A stretch of 15,340 nucleotides of DNA from Betaproteobacteria bacterium (GTDB lineage Bacteria > Pseudomonadota > Gammaproteobacteria > Burkholderiales > SG8-41), in contig JAOUIN010000031.1 of assembly GCA_029883965.1 (NCBI GenBank), positions 1 through 15,340 of the forward strand, in the 5' to 3' direction. The translations under genes were made by a program, and so were the position numbers. Under the pieces are notes generated by a model. It worked only from the letters and a program-made list of their open reading frames with translations, did no database searches and was not told the DNA's origin. Positions 13,917 to 15,340 of the stretch are shown piece by piece (the first letter of the stretch is position 1; every line of letters starts with the position of its first letter).

Positions 13917-15110
13917 ATGCACAGCCTGATCCTCAAACCGGGACGCGAAAAATCGCTGCAGCGCCGGCATCCGTGGATATTCTCCGGCGGCATTGCGCGC
14001 GTCGACGGCAATCCCCAGGCGGGTGATACCGTTGAAGTGCGCACCGCTGACGGCGTACCGCGGGCCATCGCCGCCTACAGTCCGCAATCGCAGATCCGCG
14101 CGCGGATCTGGAACTGGACGCCGTGCCCGATCGATGCGGATTTTTTTGCGCAGCGCATCGCGCAGGCCGCGGCGCGCCGCGAGCCGTTGCGCAGCGGCGG
14201 CGTTACCAATGCCGTACGCCTGATCCACGGCGAGTCCGACGGGCTGCCCGGCGTGGTGGCCGATCGTTATGAGGACACGGTAGTCGTGCAACTGCTGACC
14301 ACGGGCGCGGAGCGCTGGCGTGAGGCCATTGCCGACGCGCTGGCGGCATTGGCCGGGGTGGTTCGGGTGGTCGAGCGCTCCGATGCCGATGTGCGGCAAC
14401 TGGAAGGTTTGCCTTCGCAAACGGGATTGCTGCGCGGCGCCGCCGCAACGGGGCCCGTCATGATCACCGAGCATGGCCTGCAATTTGCGATTGATGTTGT
14501 AAGCGGGCACAAGACGGGTTTCTATCTCGATCAGCGTGACAACCGGCAGCGCCTGCGCGCGCTCGTCGCCGGCAACAGCGTGCTGGATTGTTTTTGTTAT
14601 ACCGGCGGTTTTGCGATCAATGCGCTTGCCGGCGGCGCGAGTGCGGTTACTGCCATCGACAGTTCAGGGCCGGCGCTGCAGGCGGCGCAGGCCAACGCCG
14701 CGCTGAACCGGCTGAACGGCACCGAATGGCTGGAAGCCGACGTGTTCCAGTCGCTGCGAAAATTCCGCGACGCGGGGCGCAGCTTCGATGTCATCGTGCT
14801 CGATCCGCCCAAGTTTGCGCCGACGGCCGCGCATGCGGAGAAAGCGGCGCGCGCCTACAAGGACATCAATCTGCTCGCGTTCAAGCTGCTCAATCCCGGC
14901 GGCACGCTGATGACCTACTCGTGTTCCGGCGGCGTCAGTGCCGAACTGTTTCAGAAAATCATTGCGGGCGCGGCGCTTGATGCCGGTGTTGATGCCGTGA
15001 TTGAGGCCTGGCTGCATGGCGCAGCAGATCACCCGGTGGCGCTTAATTTCCCGGAAGGCGAATACCTGAAGGGGCTGATCTGCCGCACGAACATTACGAC
15101 GGCGGTTTAG
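13917..15110 (+). CDS. rlmI: RlmI-like class I SAM-dependent rRNA (cytosine-C5) methyltransferase
   Basis: The 397-residue product matches the length of RlmI, which makes m5C at position 1962 of 23S rRNA in E. coli. An N-terminal PUA-like domain (about 1-75) begins LILKPGREKSLQRRHPWIFSG. It is followed by a linker region with LIHGESDGLPGVVADRYED and the methyltransferase domain: GHKTGFYLDQRDNR, the SAM motif VLDCFCYTGGFAINAL (about 222-237), AIDSS, and DPPKF (from Asp296), then YSCSGGVS with a Cys. It uses SAM and releases SAH, linking it to the metK-ahcY cycle in the window. The site specificity is inferred from homology. Its 3' end overlaps the convergent yidD by 17 bp. Confidence 0.87.
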   Translation: MHSLILKPGREKSLQRRHPWIFSGGIARVDGNPQAGDTVEVRTADGVPRAIAAYSPQSQIRARIWNWTPCPIDADFFAQRIAQAAARREPLRSGGVTNAVRLIHGESDGLPGVVADRYEDTVVVQLLTTGAERWREAIADALAALAGVVRVVERSDADVRQLEGLPSQTGLLRGAAATGPVMITEHGLQFAIDVVSGHKTGFYLDQRDNRQRLRALVAGNSVLDCFCYTGGFAINALAGGASAVTAIDSSGPALQAAQANAALNRLNGTEWLEADVFQSLRKFRDAGRSFDVIVLDPPKFAPTAAHAEKAARAYKDINLLAFKLLNPGGTLMTYSCSGGVSAELFQKIIAGAALDAGVDAVIEAWLHGAADHPVALNFPEGEYLKGLICRTNITTAV

Positions 15111-15321
15111 CGGGCGGCACGTTGTCGATGCCGCCTTCGTGCCAGGGATGGCATTTGCCGATGCGCCTGATGGTCAGCCAGGTGCCTTTGAGCGCGCCGT
15201 GGGTTTCGATGGCTTCGCGCGCGTAGGCCGAGCAGGTCGGATAGAAGCGGCACTGCGTGCCGAAAAACGGCGACAGCAGCAGCCGGTAGGCGTCGATCAG
15301 TCCGATCAGCAGGGTTTTCAT
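15094..15321 (-). CDS. yidD: Membrane protein insertion efficiency factor YidD
   Basis: The 75-residue protein matches the small YidD family, which sits at the inner membrane face and assists YidC-dependent insertion. Seen are an amphipathic N-terminus (MKTLLIGLIDAYRLLLSPFFG), the conserved cysteine block CRFYPTCSAYAREAIETHG, then WLTIRRIGKCHPWHEGGIDNVPP. The family is normally encoded between rnpA and yidC. Here its 3' side faces the convergent rlmI instead of yidC, so the classical cluster is broken on that side. What lies upstream (rnpA or not) is outside the window. The start at 15321 fits the family N-terminus, with no Shine-Dalgarno visible. Confidence 0.94.
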   Translation of the reverse strand: MKTLLIGLIDAYRLLLSPFFGTQCRFYPTCSAYAREAIETHGALKGTWLTIRRIGKCHPWHEGGIDNVPPAKPPS

Positions 15322-15332
15322 GGCGCATCGCC

Positions 15333-15338
15333 AGTATA
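15333..15338 (-). promoter_or_regulatory. Possible -10 box upstream of yidD
   Basis: TATACT on the minus strand, 11 nt before the yidD ATG. If used, the transcript would carry only a leader of about 5 nt. The -35 region is outside the window, so this is tentative. Confidence 0.25.
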
Positions 15339-15340
15339 AC

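Overview
The window is GC-rich and gene-dense and looks chromosomal. It most likely comes from a betaproteobacterium, probably Burkholderiales or a relative. Grounds are a Bug/TctC-type periplasmic binding protein, SAH-riboswitch control of ahcY, an ahcY-metF pair, two lauroyl-type acyltransferases next to metK, and a dapF-DUF484-xerC run. This is inferred from gene content and gene order; no 16S or other marker is present.

Layout. (1) 1-799, minus: Bug-family tricarboxylate-type binding protein, cut by the window edge. (2) 1022-2545, plus: a YdaS/Cro-like helix-turn-helix reading frame that runs without a stop into a class V aminotransferase (serine/alanine-glyoxylate type); the aminotransferase has its own strong ribosome binding site. 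A rho-independent terminator follows. (3) 2609-7661, minus: mgtE, metF, ahcY and metK. The last three are methyl-cycle genes. The ahcY leader (6258-6480) holds two SAH-riboswitch-like aptamers in tandem. The upstream one overlaps an intrinsic terminator so that the two folds exclude each other. (4) 7770-15110, plus: a tightly packed, probably co-transcribed run of two LpxL/LpxM-like acyltransferases, a GNAT acetyltransferase, a CoA-binding protein, dapF, a DUF484 protein, xerC, a 51-codon ORF ending in a second diverged copy of the XerC tail, an alpha/beta hydrolase and an RlmI-like rRNA methyltransferase. (5) 15094-15321, minus: yidD, converging on and overlapping rlmI by 17 bp.

How the genes work together. 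MetK makes S-adenosylmethionine. Methyltransferases such as the RlmI homologue turn it into S-adenosylhomocysteine (SAH). AhcY removes SAH, and MetF supplies the methyl-THF that remethylates the homocysteine. The tandem riboswitch would let SAH itself raise ahcY, and through read-through metF. The plus-strand run joins envelope functions (lipid A acylation, DapF for meso-diaminopimelate), chromosome dimer resolution (XerC) and ribosome modification.

The observations most worth a second look are the tandem SAH riboswitch, the HTH-aminotransferase in-frame continuity, and the duplicated xerC 3' end inside a small ORF.
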